A stretch of 64,000 nt of DNA from Alnus glutinosa (GCF_958979055.1 NC_084886.1:37220154-37284153); one strand, 5' to 3'. Numbered from the stretch's first letter, positions 33,435-46,489 are shown. Notes: generated from the letters alone by a model not told the origin. A program made the numbers and translations.

Positions 33435-36400
33435 TGTCACGCCCCCGTTTTGGGATATAAGGGAAAACGCAAACTTGAGTGCTAAAAACAAACATTTTAA
33501 ATGGAAGCGTGCATTTACAACATATAAATTTAAATCTCCTACTTTATTATACCTTTCTATTAATAGTTCTTTACAAAACCTTGAATTCTCCAAGAGAAAC
33601 ATACTATACAAAATAAAGATTTGGTCGGTCCGCAATGATCTATTGCTCTTTGTGAGATCTACGCCAATACCAAGAAATGTCGTCATCTTATTGGGTCATT
33701 TGGAAAGGGTTGAGGGAAAAAGGGGTGAGTTCGACAACTCAGTAAGGAAAATACAACACCAGGGAAATAAAACATGTTATAAACCTTTATGCTATAATCT
33801 TTAGTCATGCATAATGACAGATTTATTCTACTCACTAATAAGAATTAATTTCATATATAGTGAATTTCATAATGTATATTGTTTTACAACCTAAACCAAT
33901 TGTATGTTGATTTTAATTTATTTTGGATGATTTGAGTATTTTTGGATATATTGAAACTATGATGATGTCTAGAAGTATGAATAAGATATGTGATCTTTGA
34001 GTGATTATAAGTTGGAGATTATAGTTATGCAAATTGTTTAAGAAATGACATACTAGACTGTTTATGATTTATAAGAAAGCATGTGTTAAAGCATGATTCG
34101 TGATATGAAATGTATTGTTTTAAGGCAGGAGGCATAATCATATGAACAATTAACAGAATTTATGAACAAGTGAATGAGGAATATGAATAATGGCATATGA
34201 AATTATTAATGATCCAATAAATTCTTTTTATCTGTTTTCTCTTTAATCCTTTCTCTGTGGTTTATCCCTTTATAGACTCTACACCGCCAATTCCCGTGAG
34301 CGGCGCACATTGGCTTTGTCCAAAGGACCTATAGACTCAGCCTGTCGTCACAGAGAAGAGTCGCCGGGTTAGGGATCGTCCCTAGGTGAAGGCCAACCCC
34401 GGCCGGTAGCACACACCGTATTTTGGTATGCTTGCCATGCTACCCTATATGGTACTGATCTTAACTGTAGTAGTGCCTCAGGGTTAAACAATTACTGCAC
34501 ATGAGCATTTTCTGTAATACTGTAGGCTCTGCTATAACTGTACATTTTATTTTAAAACTGTATGAGCCATGTTCATAACTGTAGTCATGTGCAGAATTTA
34601 AACTTTAGATCCTCTTTTCTTTCAACACTGTATTCTTGAATAAAATCATATACTTCAGAATGCTCTATAATCTTAACTTTCAAATGCTCTTTTTCATGAC
34701 TATAAGTATGCATAATCCATAATTTTGAAATGCTCTTAATTATAACTGTAATTATACATAAATCATAACTTTAAAATATGCTCTTAATCATATCTGTGAT
34801 TTATGCTCAAAATTCTTGAACAATAACATATGAGTAATAAAGCTTGGCATTAAAAATCACATAAGCAAATGCTTTGTAAAATTCCCCAACACTTTTTCAA
34901 AAGATTTGTAATAAAATCTTGTTGGGGGTTTTTCGGTGTTGTATCTCCTTACCTGAACTTGCCATTAGCATCGGGATCGAGCTTTTACCTAATAAATTGA
35001 AAGAAGAAGCTTAGAAGAATATTCAAAAATTCGAAATATCCTATATAACATCCTACGTAATGTGTAATCATGATTATTCTGATACTTTCTATTAATACAA
35101 AATCTCTACCCAAATTTACCACAGATATCTTGAAATCATAGTTTATGACTTTTCTTGAAAATCAGAGTAATCTAACTAACATCACTACCTTAGTGAACTA
35201 AATCCTCAATAGTTAGTAATTCCGACATAAAAGAAGCAAGAAATCATTTGGCCTATTCACAGAAATTCCCAAAAATGAACTTTCTTAAATCATCAAATCC
35301 ATAGTTCAAAACTCCATAACCCAAGCCACCCAATATTAAACCGAACTCATAAAACTCCTCTAATTAACACTTTAACCATATTCAATCTGCTTTTGACATT
35401 AAAAAGCCACAACCTTCAACAATCGTTTTATAAATTTCTATAGTCCAATAACCGGACATCCAACCAAATCAGAAGCAAGCATCTAATCCAACACAACTAT
35501 TCAAGAATTTCAAAATACCTAAAACATACTCCACTCCAATAGCACAATATCCATAAATATACACTCAATCATCTAACAATAGAGAACCCCCAAAATCATA
35601 ATCCAACCAAACCCCATCATTAATCAATAAAATCCCCTAATCAATCCATCATAAAATCCTAATTTCACAATAATCCAATCAATCCACAAAATAAACCATC
35701 ATAGGTTTGTAGGAATTTACCCCAAGGATTTTCATAGCAAATTCACCGGAAAAACGCCACTGATTCCGCAGGAAAAGTCGCCAAAAAACGCACAGGAAGA
35801 ACCGGGTCTTCCTCTCAGGTCTTCGGGTCACGGGGTCGGGTTCTGGGTCACTGGGCTTCGGGTCTTCGGGGTTAGGTCGGAAAACACCTTGACCAGCCGG
35901 AAATTGGCTTCTGGCTCGCCGGGAGTCCACCACCGAAGGATCGGGTTGCGGGTTGCACTCCCGAATTTGGCAGGTTATGGGTCGCACGGACATTACGGCT
36001 TCACGATCGAAGCTCCTCCATCGCCGGATTTTAGCCCCAGCAGCACCGCCGATCATGGAAGATCGGAGCTCCCTTGGTTCGGCTCCCTCTCTCCCGATCT
36101 CTCGGTCTCTCTGCTCTCTCTCCGATCTCTCTCTCTATCTCCCGAGTCTCTCTCTCTCGACATCTCTCTCTCTATCCCTCAAGTCTCTCCCTCAATCTCT
36201 GGCTCTCACTCCCTCTATCTCACTGTGTTCGTGCGAGAGGAAAGAAAGAAGAAGAATGAAGGAGAAGAACAAAAAAATAAGAAGCAGGAAGAAGACCAAG
36301 AAAAGAGAGAGAGAAGAAGAAAATTATAAAAGAAGAAACCAACTTGCCGTGCAAGTTGCTTCTTTTTTTTCTTTTTCTTTTTCTTTTTTCTACTTATTGA

Positions 36401-36472
36401 ATAAGTTAACCAAACTTACTAAATAAGTTATTATTATTATTAAGTCTAATAAAAAAAAATTAGGATATTGCA
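33435..36472 (+). repeat. 3.04-kb solo LTR
   Basis: Starts TGTCACGCCCCCG and ends GATATTGCA, flanked by GAGAA (33430-33434 and 36473-36477). No coding region, primer site or polypurine tract. The last third (35700-36350) holds the G-rich, CT-rich and GAA-rich tracts also seen at 1780-2330. ORFs at 35679-36426 are low-complexity products of these tracts. The TGTCACGCCCC start fits large Gypsy LTRs. Confidence 0.88.
35825..35871 (+). other. Potential G-quadruplex motif in LTR
   Basis: Seven GGG or GGGG runs within 47 bases, loops of 2-5 bases, on the sense strand of the LTR. Confidence 0.6.
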
Positions 36473-36649
36473 GAGAAAGAATAAAGAAATCTGAAAAAAT
36501 ATTATTTAAATAGAATAGTGATAGTGAATAGTTAAAATGGTGAGGCTGCTGAGAGAATTTTAAAAAAGTGGCTCACCAAAATATAGAAAAGTTGTTTTTA
36601 ACTACTTTGGTGAGTAAAAATTGATGAGGCTACTATATGTTATTGTAAC

Positions 36650-38830
36650 GCTATATAAGTATAAAAAATAATAATAGTACAATGATTAAATATCTGTATC
36701 CATATATTTAGATACAATAGTTAAATATGATAAGATTCTAAGTATATAACAATTCGTAATCATACTTGGAAACAATAATTAAGTTTATAAATTACATAGA
36801 TAAGTATGAATTCACACTAATTATATGACATAATGACAATTCTGAAACTTCATCATAATATTCATATACAATGATAATGTAATTCATATAATCCAAAATT
36901 AATTATGATTAAAATCACCAATGTGTTAATCACAATCAAAAATTAAGTATTATAGTTAGAATTTAGATCATATGATTATATGTGTTATCATTATAATTTA
37001 GATAACATGATCATATGATCTAACATTATGTCATATAATTATTAGATCATGTGATCATGCGATCGAAGTATTACCATTATATTAGAAAAAAAAATATATA
37101 TATTATCATTAGTACATATGACCATATGATTGTATAATAATTATGTTGTTAATGTTATTAACTTAATATATGTTAGTATTTATATTAACTATCATCACAA
37201 TTTTCTATCATTAAATACTTAGGAATCGTTAGATCAAATGATTTAAGATCCAAGATTAAATGATAATATTTTTTTGTTCAAGATCATATGATACAATCAT
37301 TAGATTTGCATTAAACGTAAGTATATAGATTAAGTATCAAAAAAATTTATGTACTTAACATAAATTATGATTTAACAAGATGTAAGTGGGCGGAAAAACT
37401 AAAACCCATTAAAATGCCAAAAACAATATCAATCATTAAATTAGAGAAAATATTATTTAGAATTTTGTTTAAAGAAGTGTCCAACTCGCGAATTGGCCCG
37501 AGTAATGATAGAAGGAAGACTCATATCTCCCATGTATCCTCTTAAAATTGATATAACTTTTAAAATCACGATTTGATTTATGATAGATTAAAAAAAAAAG
37601 TCATAGCAATTTTGAAATGACACAAAGAGAACATGAATCTTCCTCTAGAAAAAAGACAAGAGAATGATCTCAACTAATTGAATCTAGCTAATACCCACAT
37701 TAGTTCCTCATTTTTTTAAAAAAAGAAAAAAAAAGAGTGATTGCAATGAGCCATCCCAAAACACATTAACAAATAGAGCTTTATTTCACATTTTATAAGC
37801 ATATCATGTAAATTATATGATGACAGTATATTAATATTTATATATCTAATCTAATTTGTGTATAGTTGGTTCAGGAAAAAAAAAGATTATGAATAGTTTT
37901 TCCTCATATGCTACAATGGTTCAGGTTCGGAATGTCTAGTGACTAGAGGGTTCTTTCTTTATATATATACATATGACTAGTTGGTTCTTAATATTTATTA
38001 AATTTTATGGCAGATAGTATATATGACTTCAATGCTAATTAGAAAGAGGCTCATTTCTATACGAGTAGTGAAGAACTATAGAAAGCTATGGTTGGTTGTT
38101 GATCAACGGAAAGAATGAGACAATTTTTTATTATTCACCAGCTGTGTGTGGAGAAAAATTTATTTTTCAAAATTTATAACATTAACATAAATGACAGATT
38201 GATAGCCCAACACTCACACTTACCGAGCATTAAAAAAAAAAAAAAGCGCTTAAAATTGAATTTGGGCCATGTGATATTTTGCTTTCAATCCTAACCATTT
38301 GTTTCTACATATTGGGATACAGCTATAACACATCACCTTCACTTGAAATTATATTGTGCTATAAATTTACATGAGCTCACTCTTATAGATATTGTCAAAT
38401 GCCTTATATTAAATCGTGAATCAATGATTACAATTAACGGTCAAGATCACATGCAGCACTGATTTTAGCTACATACGCGTAGATTATATAAAATTTCAAA
38501 AAGTTTTCTTTTTGAATTTTGAATGGAACGTGGAAGTGGAACGATGTACTGAAAACCAACGAAATAAAATACTTTTTTCAAGAACGTTATCAGCCGTATG
38601 ATGACAAATTATCTTCAATCGGAGCCGTTGATTTTTAGTCGTGGTTACAGCTATAATGCACATCTTACACAAGAATTTATACGGTGTTTCTCATATATGG
38701 TCATACATCTCATTCAACGACTACAATTAAATCAACAAATAATTTTTTTAATCTACACTCAGAATCTCTGCATTAGTGACGTGGATCAAGTATCACCAAA
38801 GATGCGTGCATAAAAAATAAAAAAAAAATA
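36650..38830. other. AT-rich intergenic sequence
   Basis: No gene recognised. 36660-37330 contains many ATCATATGAT/GATCATGTGATC palindromes. The rest is unstructured AT-rich sequence with A-runs near 38818. Confidence 0.45.
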
Positions 38831-39179
38831 AAAAAATAAAAAAATAAAACATATTTACCCATTCTACATATATGATACACTTAACAATAATCTTATCATC
38901 TTGTACTTTTTGGTCATGGAGGTGGAGCTCGTGACTGAGTTTCCTCATATGCACATGGATCGGCAACCTGCGAAGAGGGCGCTTCTGGGCTAGGATGTTG
39001 TTCCTCAAGTTCCAAAGGCCAAAGGGATAATCTTACCCCTACTATCTTTTAGATCTCTTAGAGGTTTCCTCTTATTTGTTCAAATTTGATTTGTAAGTTA
39101 GTTGTTTATAATTGTATGAATTTCTTTTGTAATTGTTTTTTGATAAATTATCGTTAATTAAATTTGTTTATTTTTCTAC

Positions 39180-39545
39180 TTAAATAAAAAAAATATTTTA
39201 AATAATCTTGCTTGAGCCAAGTGCTCGAGCTCAAGCTTGATCTCGTAAAAGGATCCCACCTTGGCAAGCCGAGTTCAAATATAAAAACTAGGCTCGTCAT
39301 GAGTTCAAGCTCAGACTTGAGCCTGAGAAAAATTCAAACGACCTGAGTTCAAGAAGCACTACTCACTCGAGATCGGTTCGGTTATACCCCTAGGTTAGGA
39401 TAAAGGTAAGAAAATTGTTATTAACAAGCTTCTCAAAAGTCACATAAGGGTCAACAACAATTTTCTTACCTTTATCCTAAACTAGGAGTGTAACCGAGCC
39501 GATCTTGAGCGAGTAATGCTTGCTTGAGCTCAGCTCGTTTTGTTG
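39180..39545. repeat. Two hAT-like ends in inverted arrangement
   Basis: A right end (CTCGAGCTCAAGC ... TTATACCCCTA, to about 39393) faces a left end (TAGGAGTGTAACCGAGCCGAT, from 39483), both like the element at 25366-26636. Bases 39363-39513 form an inverted repeat with arms of about 55-60 bases that extends beyond the transposon ends into flanking sequence (GATAAAGGTAAGAAAATTGTT and its complement). Confidence 0.6.
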
Positions 39546-39555
39546 TTGACCCTCA

Positions 39556-40012
39556 TAGAAGACAAGTTTCTCAAAAGTTTGTTCCTACTTGCTATCATTG
39601 TGTCAAAATTGTTCATATTCGACCAAACTTTTTAAGTTGAAACCCTTTGAGCCTTTATTTGATAGTCTTGGTCCTAAGGTTGTTGGTATAGGTAAGGAAA
39701 TGTTAGTGACCATTAGGCCCAAGGTTAAGGGAATGAACCCTCCTAGGAGACAACATTCACCAAGGTTTGTCCCTACATACTACTACTATGGTAGAATGGG
39801 TCACATTTGACCCCATTATCGGTTTCTTAGGTCTAGGATGCCTAAGAAAGAGATAAATTCACTTAGGACTGGCATGAAAAATCTTGTCTCCATGATGAGA
39901 AACGTTGTCATCAGATTGGGCAAGTTGAATGGTGGTAGGAATGTTCCTAAAAGGAGAAGGAATAGGTTCAAGAAAGTAGAGATCACTCACCATTGTTCGA
40001 GTTGATCTAGTG
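39556..40012 (+). pseudogene. Retrotransposon gag fragment with degenerate zinc knuckles
   Basis: Two knuckle-like units can be read: CYHCVKIVHIRPNF near 39592 and TYYYYGRMGHI near 39775, with metal ligands partly replaced by Tyr or Phe. Between and after them are basic stretches (PRRQHSPRFVP, NVPKRRRNRFKK). This fits a decayed Copia-type Gag C-terminus. Frameshifts and stops present. Confidence 0.5.
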
Positions 40013-41523
40013 ACTGATCAAATCGAACCCCATTGATTACTTCCAGGTCTTCCTTAGATGAGCACAAAAATCTCATAATATAGGCTATCCAAGTCAATGA
40101 GGATGAGTTCACACCTCATTTACATGACATTGTTCCAAACTTGAAATACCATACCCCCAAAGCTTACTATGCCTTCCTTAATGGGCACCACAACATCTCC
40201 TAAGGTTATCCATACCTCAAGAGGTTTTCTTCTCTTCAAGATAGTCATAACCTACAAAAGGATACCACAACTAAGCACAAACAAAACACACCAATTAATT
40301 GCCTAAACATAGGTACTGCACGTCATAAAGGGTCTATGCGTGTGTGTGTGTGGCCATAAGCCAATCTTGAACCAATTCTATCTAAATATGAGACATTCCT
40401 TACAATTTCTCAACTACCCCAGACATGGAATGAATGTGCATGATATGCAATGCATGAACATACTCATAGTGCATGCAATCACAAAAACATGAGTTCCAAA
40501 GCATTAAAACATGGTTTTATGCAATTTTGAAAAATATGATTTAAATTAATCGACCACTTCTTATATGGATACAAAACAACTCACGGCAACACATAATTAT
40601 GGTTTTGAACAACCAACATCTTCAAACAATTAAGTTTTCTCAAAATACCAATCTTACGAGATTCAACCTCATCGAAAACACAATATTTTCAAAATCTTTT
40701 ACCAAACTATGCTATGAATCATATCAAATCACATCCAAGGAAGAAAAATATGAACATGAACCATATGCTTTTCACATTGCACACGTAAGATCACAAAACC
40801 CATAAGGTTAGAACCACAAAATCCTATGAAAATATCATTTAGGTATTTTGTCCAACACTAAGTGTGCATATCCAAAACTATTCATGCTAAACATGTGAGA
40901 AATAAAATATGTCTCAATTACAAGCATGAATCAAACATCACCTCTCATTCTTTGATCAACAAAACAATCAATGATACATTAAAGACCAAATCCCAATAAA
41001 AAAACTTAACCCAAGGATTTTCGACCCAAAAAAAAAAATCAAAATCCAAAAGAAAAATCAAGTGAACTATCACTTACCCAAGCTCAGATTTGTCACAAAC
41101 AATAAGGATTTGAGGATGAAATCCACTCTTATATGTTCAAACCAAACCGAAAACAAGATAGAGGGAAAACTTGAAAGAGGAATGAGAAAAAGATTAATCT
41201 CAATTGGTTTTTTAAAAACGTTGTACAATGTTTCAGTTCCATATGGCCTGTCCGAACAATAATTAAGTGTGTTTGGACATTATAAGCCAAACAGAATTTC
41301 TAACCAAGCCAAGTCACGCTGCATATGCGTCCCGAGAAATTAATTAACTGGTAATTAACTTCACGATTTGCTTCTCAGTTCCATTCCACAAGGAATAAGA
41401 TTCTGTGCTTTCTATTCTTCAAAAAGAGAATACTACCTAGCGGAAACATAAGATATTCTATCAACAATAATTACAACCAGAGCATCTACCAAGACTCATC
41501 ACATTAACTAAAATCACACTATA
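40013..41523. other. Unassigned sequence left of the 41.5-kb element
   Basis: No gene recognised. Composition and scattered direct words suggest old LTR sequence, but no ends are found. A GTGTGTGTGTG run lies near 40340. Confidence 0.4.
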
Positions 41524-42687
41524 TGAAAAATTGAAATTGACTTCTAAGTGTGTGTGTGCACAAAGTGTTAACAAAATAATAACAGTGCGGAATTTAAATA
41601 ACACAAGAATTTTTGTTAATGAAGTGGAAAACTCAATATGAGAAAAACCACTCCGGGGCAGCCAAACTCAGGATATCCACTATTCAGAAGACAATACAAG
41701 TTACAAAGTAGTAGCACTCACATACCCATGATGCAGTGGTCGTACCTTGCACTCTAACGTGTAACCCAACACGAACGACTCCCAACCAGGTCTCCTACCT
41801 GAAGGGGTCTTCAATGGAATCCTTTACCTTACGGCCAACCCCTAAGATAGACTTTAGATTAAGCACAGCAACAGCACACACAGCAACGGCTTCAGAGAGA
41901 TCAACTCAGCTCAATAATCTCACAATATAGCTCTCTAAGCACTAATGGAACTCAATACCGAATTCTTCCTGTTCTCAAGCCTAGGGATCTCTATTTATAG
42001 GCTGACGGTTCAAATAAGCGTCTGGCTTGATAAAAACTAGGCACTGTCCGGACGGTAGTCATGGGCCATCTGGACGGACAACTGTGCGATCAATTGTCCG
42101 AGAATTTCGCTGAAATTCTTTCCTGTTTTTGAGTCGCGTCCTGACGGTCGCATGTCCACTGCAAGTAATTTCCATATAAAGGCTTCGCGCGTCCGGACTA
42201 GGGGGATGATCGTCCGGACGGTTGATTTGAATTACGATACTTGCCTTATGGATGAGTGCGTCCGGACGGTTGCAGCAATCTTCCCATAACTGTGCTTTGA
42301 AAAGAAATCCTGAAGCTTGTCAAACATTGAGAGTCGTCCGGACGGGCTGCTGAAACATCTGGACATATGCAAGCTGGAGCAGTTCGAAACTTCTCGACAC
42401 AGTGGAAGGTCCGGACGGAAAGTTCTCGTCATCTAGATGGATGATGCTTTAGACAGATGGACGTCTGGACAGTATGACACGTCGTCCGGACGGCTGGTAC
42501 TTTGGACAGATGAGCGTCCGAGCGGTATGACACGTCGTCCGGACGGCTAACAGGGAACCGAATTTTCTGATTTATAAACTGTGCAGAATCTTCTGGAAGC
42601 AATTCTAAATAGCGAAATCCCTGTTAGAAAGCATCATTACATAAAAGTGATTTTGTCCAATAGAATGTGGCCAATTACAAACTAACA
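41524..42687 (-). repeat. 3' LTR of the 41.5-51.1 kb element
   Basis: 1164 bases on the minus strand, TGTTAGTTTG...ATTTTTCA. Five exact CGTCCGGACG palindromes (starting 42211, 42259, 42335, 42483, 42536) plus at least six one- or two-mismatch variants between 42052 and 42545. TATAAATA follows at 41999-41992. Confidence 0.88.
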
Positions 42688-42964
42688 AACTCCTCATTTG
42701 GCCATTCTGGGACAAAAATCACTTGAACAGTTTAAAAATATAATCCCAGTCCAAATAAAAAATTACTCCCCCTTTTTGTCACAAAGGAACAAAGGGTAAA
42801 ACAAAATAATAAGAAAAACACACAAAAATTACTCCCTTTAACGGTCTCAGAAGGACCAGGGTAAACAGAGTAATAAAATATCCAAGAGTTTAAAATGTAT
42901 CAGATGATCAAAAAGATAACACAAATGTCTCAAAAGAGTAAAACAACAACAAAACAAAATAAGC

Positions 42965-44056
42965 TCATGTAGCCTCGGCCATCGGCGCATCATCCTCGTC
43001 ATCACTGCTGGACGGGTGGTGAAACTTGAGACACTCCCGGAGATCAATCTGATTTTGCTCCACACGGAGGTTGATTGAGTGAACCTCCTGCTGCATGGCC
43101 GAGATGGACTGCTGCATGGATGGCATGGAGAGCTGCATAGAACTCATGCCCCCCTGAATAGCGGCCAATGCCTCAATAATCTGTGAATAGCTGACATCCG
43201 GCTGTGGTGGCGAAACAGTCTGAGAAGAAGACGCCACATCTGGAATGCCGACAGGAATATGAGGAGGTGGGGGCACATCATCATCCTGCTCATCGCGTCG
43301 CAGCTGAGCATTTGACTTCATTAGAATCTGCTTGCTGAAGGGGTCCTAGATCTTCATCTTTGGCTCGCCAACAATACTGATGCTTGACTGCAGAACAATC
43401 TGTGTGAGTAGGCAGCCAAATGGAAGACCGGCATTGCCCTCATCACGGGCCTCCAGAATAACACCCAAAATATGCTTGCATAGGCAGAACAGCAAGCAAA
43501 GACTGATAACATAGACAAACTATGCTCTCTTCAAAATCAGGTCACTGCGCTTGACAACAGGCCATAGGTTGTGCTGAACAATCTTGGCTAACATGCGGTG
43601 AGGAGTGGATAAGGCACCAATCCTGATGGTGGTGGTGCTCTCTTCTTGGAGATCATCCAGAGAATGAGGTATGACCACCTCATTATATGGGCTGCTAGGG
43701 ATCTGGAGAACAGGGACTCCTATGAATTGACTGATGATCTGGGTATCAACAGTGATAGTATGCCCTCCAACAGTGGACTGAAGCACCAACCCGTGGTCAT
43801 CATCCTATACTACTTCAAGGTTGGTATAGAACAGCCTGACTAGCCTGGTGTACACAACGCAGGCACAGGAGTGTGGATATCCCCAATGATAAGTTTAGAT
43901 AATGTCGTGGATACTACCAAGAGGAGCCACCATGATATCGGAACGGACCACATTCCTCTCGGCAATGACTGATCGGTCCATAATTTTGGCTTTGAAGGCT
44001 GCTCTATCTCCCTCTGTCCTCTAGCAGACCCTGCTTTGTGGACTGCCTGCAGACAT
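42965..44056 (-). pseudogene. Extra ORF of retrotransposon, five in-frame stops
   Basis: One 364-codon reading frame from ATG at 44056 to TGA at 42965, with five premature stops (four TAG, one TAA) and no frameshift seen. The N-terminal half has PHSCACVVYTRLVRLFY and TVDTQIISQFIGVPVLQ, resembling the putative plant transposon proteins often found beside Gypsy and Copia elements. The C-terminal part has a Met/Gln-rich repeat (SMQLSMPSMQQSISAMQQEV, likely coiled coil) and an acidic tail. Its function is unknown. The position between the missing pol and the 3' LTR is that of env-like ORFs, but no membrane segment is seen. Confidence 0.65.
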
Positions 44057-44440
44057 GATTTTGCAAAAAGAAACCAACAAGATTTGCCAAGAATAATCCA
44101 AAGGAAATAATCTTGTTAGTGCACATAGAAAATCCGGTATTATAACAACAGTAAAAGGGATTGTTCCAAAAATTTCAGACATAAAATATCACAATACAGT
44201 TCACAATAATATCGAAACAGATAATCCCACACAGCAGATATACTCTCAACAACATTCCCAAAATAATCAAAATTCTAACAATTTAAACTAAACTGAAAAG
44301 AATAAAGTTAGAAGAATACCTGGAATGTGAGAGATTTGCACAAAAAGACAAAAGAGAGGGCGATAATGCAAAAACTCGTGAGAAATCGTAGAAGCCAAAG
44401 GAGAGATTTTGTGGGGTAGGGAGAAAATGCAGCGGCCATG

Positions 44441-44583
44441 TTTTATAGAGGTTGTGGGGTCCCAGCCCGGACGGATCATTAACCCCGTCCGGACACACGT
44501 TGCCTTGTAAACATGCGGATAGGTCGCGCGCGTTCGGACGTATAACAGGACCGTCCGGACGACTAAGCCACACCCGTCCGGAT
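44441..44583 (-). promoter_or_regulatory. Internal promoter-like module (palindromes plus TATA)
   Basis: On the minus strand a cluster of five CGTCCGGACG-type palindromes (44583-44466; exact at 44552-44561) is followed by TATAAAA (44447-44441), about 385 bases before the extra ORF. The arrangement repeats that of the element's own LTRs. Confidence 0.55.
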
Positions 44584-45729
44584 GCTTCACATTGAAATGA
44601 CAGAAACTAAGAAAAAAATTGCAGAAATTATTTTTCCTAAGGTCAGCTTCAGAACACGCATGTATAATCAACTAATAAAACAATCAAATAGCATCTCAAA
44701 ACCAAGTAGAGATATAAGAGAGAGTTCAAAGTTCAATCAGCACAAAGATTTTCTTGTAGACAGAAAATTTAAATAGACAGCTCAACTCATGCAATGCATG
44801 TGTGTTTGAAGACTTTTCCCACAAGGTATGACTTTCACTGATATGACACAAAGCAACCAGATTTTCTAGACATGAGAGAAAATTGGTGAAAGATTAGTCA
44901 AAAGTCAAACTTTATTCAGTAATAGGGCCTAGCCACCCTCATCTGATACACTCCTCTAAGATGCAGCATCCAATTGTTTTACTTGTACCATGAAGGACAA
45001 GGTAAATATTTTACTTGCACCATGAAGGACAAGGCATTTTGAAAATTTAGCACATAAGTAGAAAATATGCATATATAGCGCATAATTCATAAGAGTAACT
45101 GCTTAATTTTTTTGATGCTGCAACCTAGAGAAAATGCCAGAGTTTTTAGGTTCTAGGTTCAACTAGCATTTGATCAATTTGGCCATCTTATCAAAAACTT
45201 CTTCTCTTATCCAGAATTTCTAGAAACAAACAGTCGGAGAATGAAAGATGTACCTTTAGAGGAGTCTTGGATAGTGTACATTTTCATCGCATGAGGAAAG
45301 AAGCTATCCAACTATTGCATATACAGGAAAAATACTTGGCAAATATAGTCATAAACTCTCAATCATATCTAAGCAAAGTAGATTAATGCATAAAGAATTG
45401 AGATATCAGGTGAAATCATATGCAATATCTGATATGCCAAGAAAAAAAAAATCCTGCAATTTCTCCCTTTTTTTTCTTTTTTTTTTTTATTAAAAAAAAT
45501 GCTATATGGAAATGACATCATATGCAAGGCATGATCAAACCTATGTAAGCTCGATGATGCCAATACAGAAAAACAGTCCCTCGGCCTGCTTTTTTTGTCT
45601 TCCCCAACAAGTACCTGCAATGCTCTCTCAAGAGAAATAGGGGGCAAAACAAAACTGGTTCCTAGATTGCATACAAAATATAACAAGTAAAAGTCAAGCA
45701 ATCAAACCTGATGCCTTAGGATTAGGAAC

Positions 45730-46480
45730 CAAATCCTAGGTATGAACACCTTCTCCTGCTAGGTGCGTCCATTCCCTCTCATGGGGTGAATGTTATTCTT
45801 CTTCTTGACCCAAGCCTGCCTTCCAGTGGGTGGTTGCTAGCAGGACTTCATCTGCTATCCCATCCACTCCATCATGCTTTGCATCCAAATAGGTGGCTTT
45901 CTATATTATTGATCATCATCCACCTTCTGCAACCTTTTAGAGTGCTTGGATTTGATCTTGGATTTGGCAGGTAAAAATCGCTGCTGAGGTCACAGGACTT
46001 CATCTGTTATCCCATCCACTCCATCATGCTTTGCATCCAAATAGGTGGCTCTCTGTAGTATTGATCATCTTCCACCTTCTGCAACCTTTTAGAGTGCTTG
46101 GATTTGATCTTGGATTTGGTAGGTACAAATCGCTGCTGAGGTCGCTGATGCTGAAATGCCTGGTGCCAAGGCACATGAGACTAAGGGGCTTGATGCCTTG
46201 GTGCTTACCTCCATGGAGCTTGGTAAGAAGCCTGATACCATGGAGTCTGATGCTGGGCCAGAGGTCTAGTGCCATGATTAGCTTGTCTGGGCACTTCTTT
46301 CTTGACCTTTGCTTTTTGTGCTTTCAGAAGGGAGCACTGGGGTCAAACATGCCCACTTAAACCATATTGGTGACATATAGGAGATCTTCTGATGGAAGGG
46401 GGCTTCTAAGTGCCCGAAACATCTCCATTAAGCTTGTCCTTCCCTTTATCTTCAACAATGAGGGGAGGATCTGGGACTGC
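45730..46480 (-). pseudogene. Downstream gag segment with 152-bp tandem duplication
   Basis: Minus-strand reading has CHQYGLSGHVCP (second, degenerate zinc knuckle) and a Gln/Ala/Pro/His-rich stretch (WHQA and APW motifs) typical of this Gag region. Bases 45841-45992 and 45993-46144 are a tandem duplication, slightly diverged. Confidence 0.6.
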
Positions 46481-46489
46481 AGGCTTAAG

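Larger units (their letters stand above)
32977..36648. mobile_element. Long-TIR MITE split by a solo LTR
   Basis: Left part (about 32977-33434) begins near GTTAGCCTCACCAAAAT; the right part (36473-36648) contains the inverted counterpart TTGGTGAGT...GATGAGGCTACTA. GCCTCACC / GGTGAGGC blocks are paired along both ends. A 15-bp perfect hairpin (32993-33026, CTCACCAAAATAGCT) lies in the left end. Exact ends and target duplication not resolved. No coding capacity. Confidence 0.6.

Noticed and set aside
35679-36426. Overlapping ORFs of 125-157 codons on both strands
   Set aside because: Low-complexity Ser/Leu- or Arg/Lys-rich translations of CT- and GAA-rich tracts inside a solo LTR; no family resemblance.
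41736-41930. 64-codon ORF repeated almost identically at 50090-50284
   Set aside because: It recurs because both copies are LTR sequence downstream of the TATA box; no start context or family resemblance, and the repetition is explained by the LTR pair.
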